A stretch of DNA of 22,826 nt, from positions 1-22,826 of the IMG/VR virus record IMGVR_UViG_3300030329_005362. One strand, written 5' to 3'. The DNA comes from a virus. How positions within the stretch are numbered: the stretch's first letter is position 1; every line of letters starts with the position of its first letter. Shown here in pieces: positions 21,908-22,826 of the stretch. Below the pieces are notes generated by a model. It was not told the origin of the DNA. It saw only the letters and a program-made list of their open reading frames with translations, and searched no databases. Made by a program: the position numbers and the translations under genes.

Positions 21908-22826
21908 ATGGCCAGAAAGAATAAACCTATTATTGATAGAACAAAAAGAGTTTGGAGTCTTACATCTTTTCATAGAGGTATAGATAATAAAAACTCTCAA
22001 ACTTCTCTTGCTGAATCAAGTTTGTTAAAATGCGAGGGAGCTAAGGTTGATTCTTTTGGAAAAATTAAAGTAGCAGGACATTGGGAAGAAATTGATGACA
22101 TTGGAATACCTGAAGATCATAGAGGCCAACAATATCCTGCTTCTGGCTTATATTATTTTAGATCAGACTATAATGTATTAACTTACAACACTTCTGAGCA
22201 AAAGTGGGTTTTAGCCCAAAATGATGCAGAATTGCTCGAAACTCCCGCAGACATACTTCTTATCCAATCTGGACAAAAACTTCACATAAGGCAGCAAATT
22301 GGAAGCGATATAGCATATGCTTATAATATTGTAGATATAACATCTGCAGGAGATAGTTATAATGGATATGATCAAGAACCTGCTAGTCTATCTGCTGTAT
22401 CTAAATTTGAATCATTTTTTAAAGGTAAATCTTTAAGGATATGTGACGCTAATTTTTTAAATGATGTAGATGGGCATTTATTAAGCAAAGGATTGATATT
22501 TTATAATAATACTTTATTTCCAGGAGATGCTATATTAGCTAAAGGTCAAACAAGTAGATCTTTAGCAATTATGGGTGGCACAGGAAATCAAGGGAATGCT
22601 AATCCAATGAGATTTATAGATAGATTGCAAAAACCTTATTATCAAGAATCAGGTGGAGGGCCTCAAGGAAATAGAGAATCTATGTATGATGCTATTGTAA
22701 GCGCAAATAGAGGAAAACCTGGAGTTTCATCTCATTTACCTCAATCACTTGATGCTCATATTGGACATTCTTGGGGAGGTGTAATGTTTCCATCTAGTCT
22801 ATATACAGACAGTCTTGCGCAAGGGG
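21908..22826 (+). CDS. 5' part of a large virion/tail protein (partial)
   Basis: The frame opens at ATG 21908, 10 nt after the previous stop, and is still open at the right edge: 306 residues visible, beginning MARKNKPIIDRTKRVWSLTSF. There is no clear ribosome-binding site; coupling to the 49-aa gene is possible. Visible parts are a charged start, WEEIDDIGIPEDHRGQQYPA, aromatic strands (SGLYYFRSDYNVLTYN) and a Gly-rich tract (IMGGTGNQGNANP), all typical of a large beta-rich tail or fibre protein. No enzymatic motif is visible. An out-of-frame ATG at 21903 opens only 26 codons. Confidence 0.6.
   Translation, partial: MARKNKPIIDRTKRVWSLTSFHRGIDNKNSQTSLAESSLLKCEGAKVDSFGKIKVAGHWEEIDDIGIPEDHRGQQYPASGLYYFRSDYNVLTYNTSEQKWVLAQNDAELLETPADILLIQSGQKLHIRQQIGSDIAYAYNIVDITSAGDSYNGYDQEPASLSAVSKFESFFKGKSLRICDANFLNDVDGHLLSKGLIFYNNTLFPGDAILAKGQTSRSLAIMGGTGNQGNANPMRFIDRLQKPYYQESGGGPQGNRESMYDAIVSANRGKPGVSSHLPQSLDAHIGHSWGGVMFPSSLYTDSLAQG

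Noticed and set aside
1-22826. CRISPR array, insertion sequence or integrase/attachment site
   Set aside because: No regularly spaced direct repeats, transposase motifs (apart from the zinc ribbon of the phosphoesterase, which lacks a transposase domain) or recombinase genes were seen.

Overview
The window is a stretch of a tailed double-stranded DNA bacteriophage genome (Caudoviricetes). The evidence is a continuous packaging and virion-assembly cassette: small and large terminase, a P22-type portal, a scaffold, a major capsid protein, decoration-like proteins, neck proteins and tail or virion proteins. The DNA is AT-rich and uses mostly AGA for arginine. Genes are very tightly packed, many joined by TAATG stop/start overlaps. 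No integrase, plasmid or host gene is visible. The host cannot be named from the sequence. The portal is P22-like, but no tail genes that would fix the morphology lie in the window.

Left part, about 1-1522, is read leftward. Four short overlapping genes (one cut by the window edge) lie at 1-566, and a 92-codon gene lies at 1244-1522. Between them, about 596-1240 has no convincing gene. It is locally richer in G+C than the coding DNA and holds many inverted repeats, so I read it as a candidate large structured non-coding RNA. Positions 1523-1703 separate this leftward unit from the rightward unit and carry two GC-rich hairpins back to back.

Middle part, 1704-9507, is read rightward. Three small unknown genes come first, then the putative small terminase. 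Next are a 19-codon micro-gene, two tandem paralogues of unknown function, a GH24 lysozyme-like protein whose catalytic positions look substituted, and the large terminase. These are followed by a lytic-transglycosylase-like protein, two small one-membrane-segment proteins that look like a holin pair, and three other small genes. Cell-wall and lysis-type functions are therefore interleaved with DNA packaging.

Right part, 9507-22826, holds the virion genes: portal, scaffold, major capsid protein, two related beta-rich decoration-like proteins, a strong mRNA hairpin, three neck or adaptor proteins, two beta-rich virion proteins (one LamG-like) and a probable internal promoter. After that come a small virion protein, an extremely basic AT-hook protein, a zinc-ribbon metallophosphoesterase, a 535-residue virion protein with an FCCH-like domain, a small gene, and a large gene that runs off the right edge.

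How it works together: TerS and TerL feed DNA through the portal into a scaffolded HK97-type procapsid; decoration proteins would stabilise the head; neck proteins would close it and join the tail. The wall-active and membrane proteins could act in entry or lysis. The basic AT-hook protein and the metallophosphoesterase are the least expected members of the virion block.
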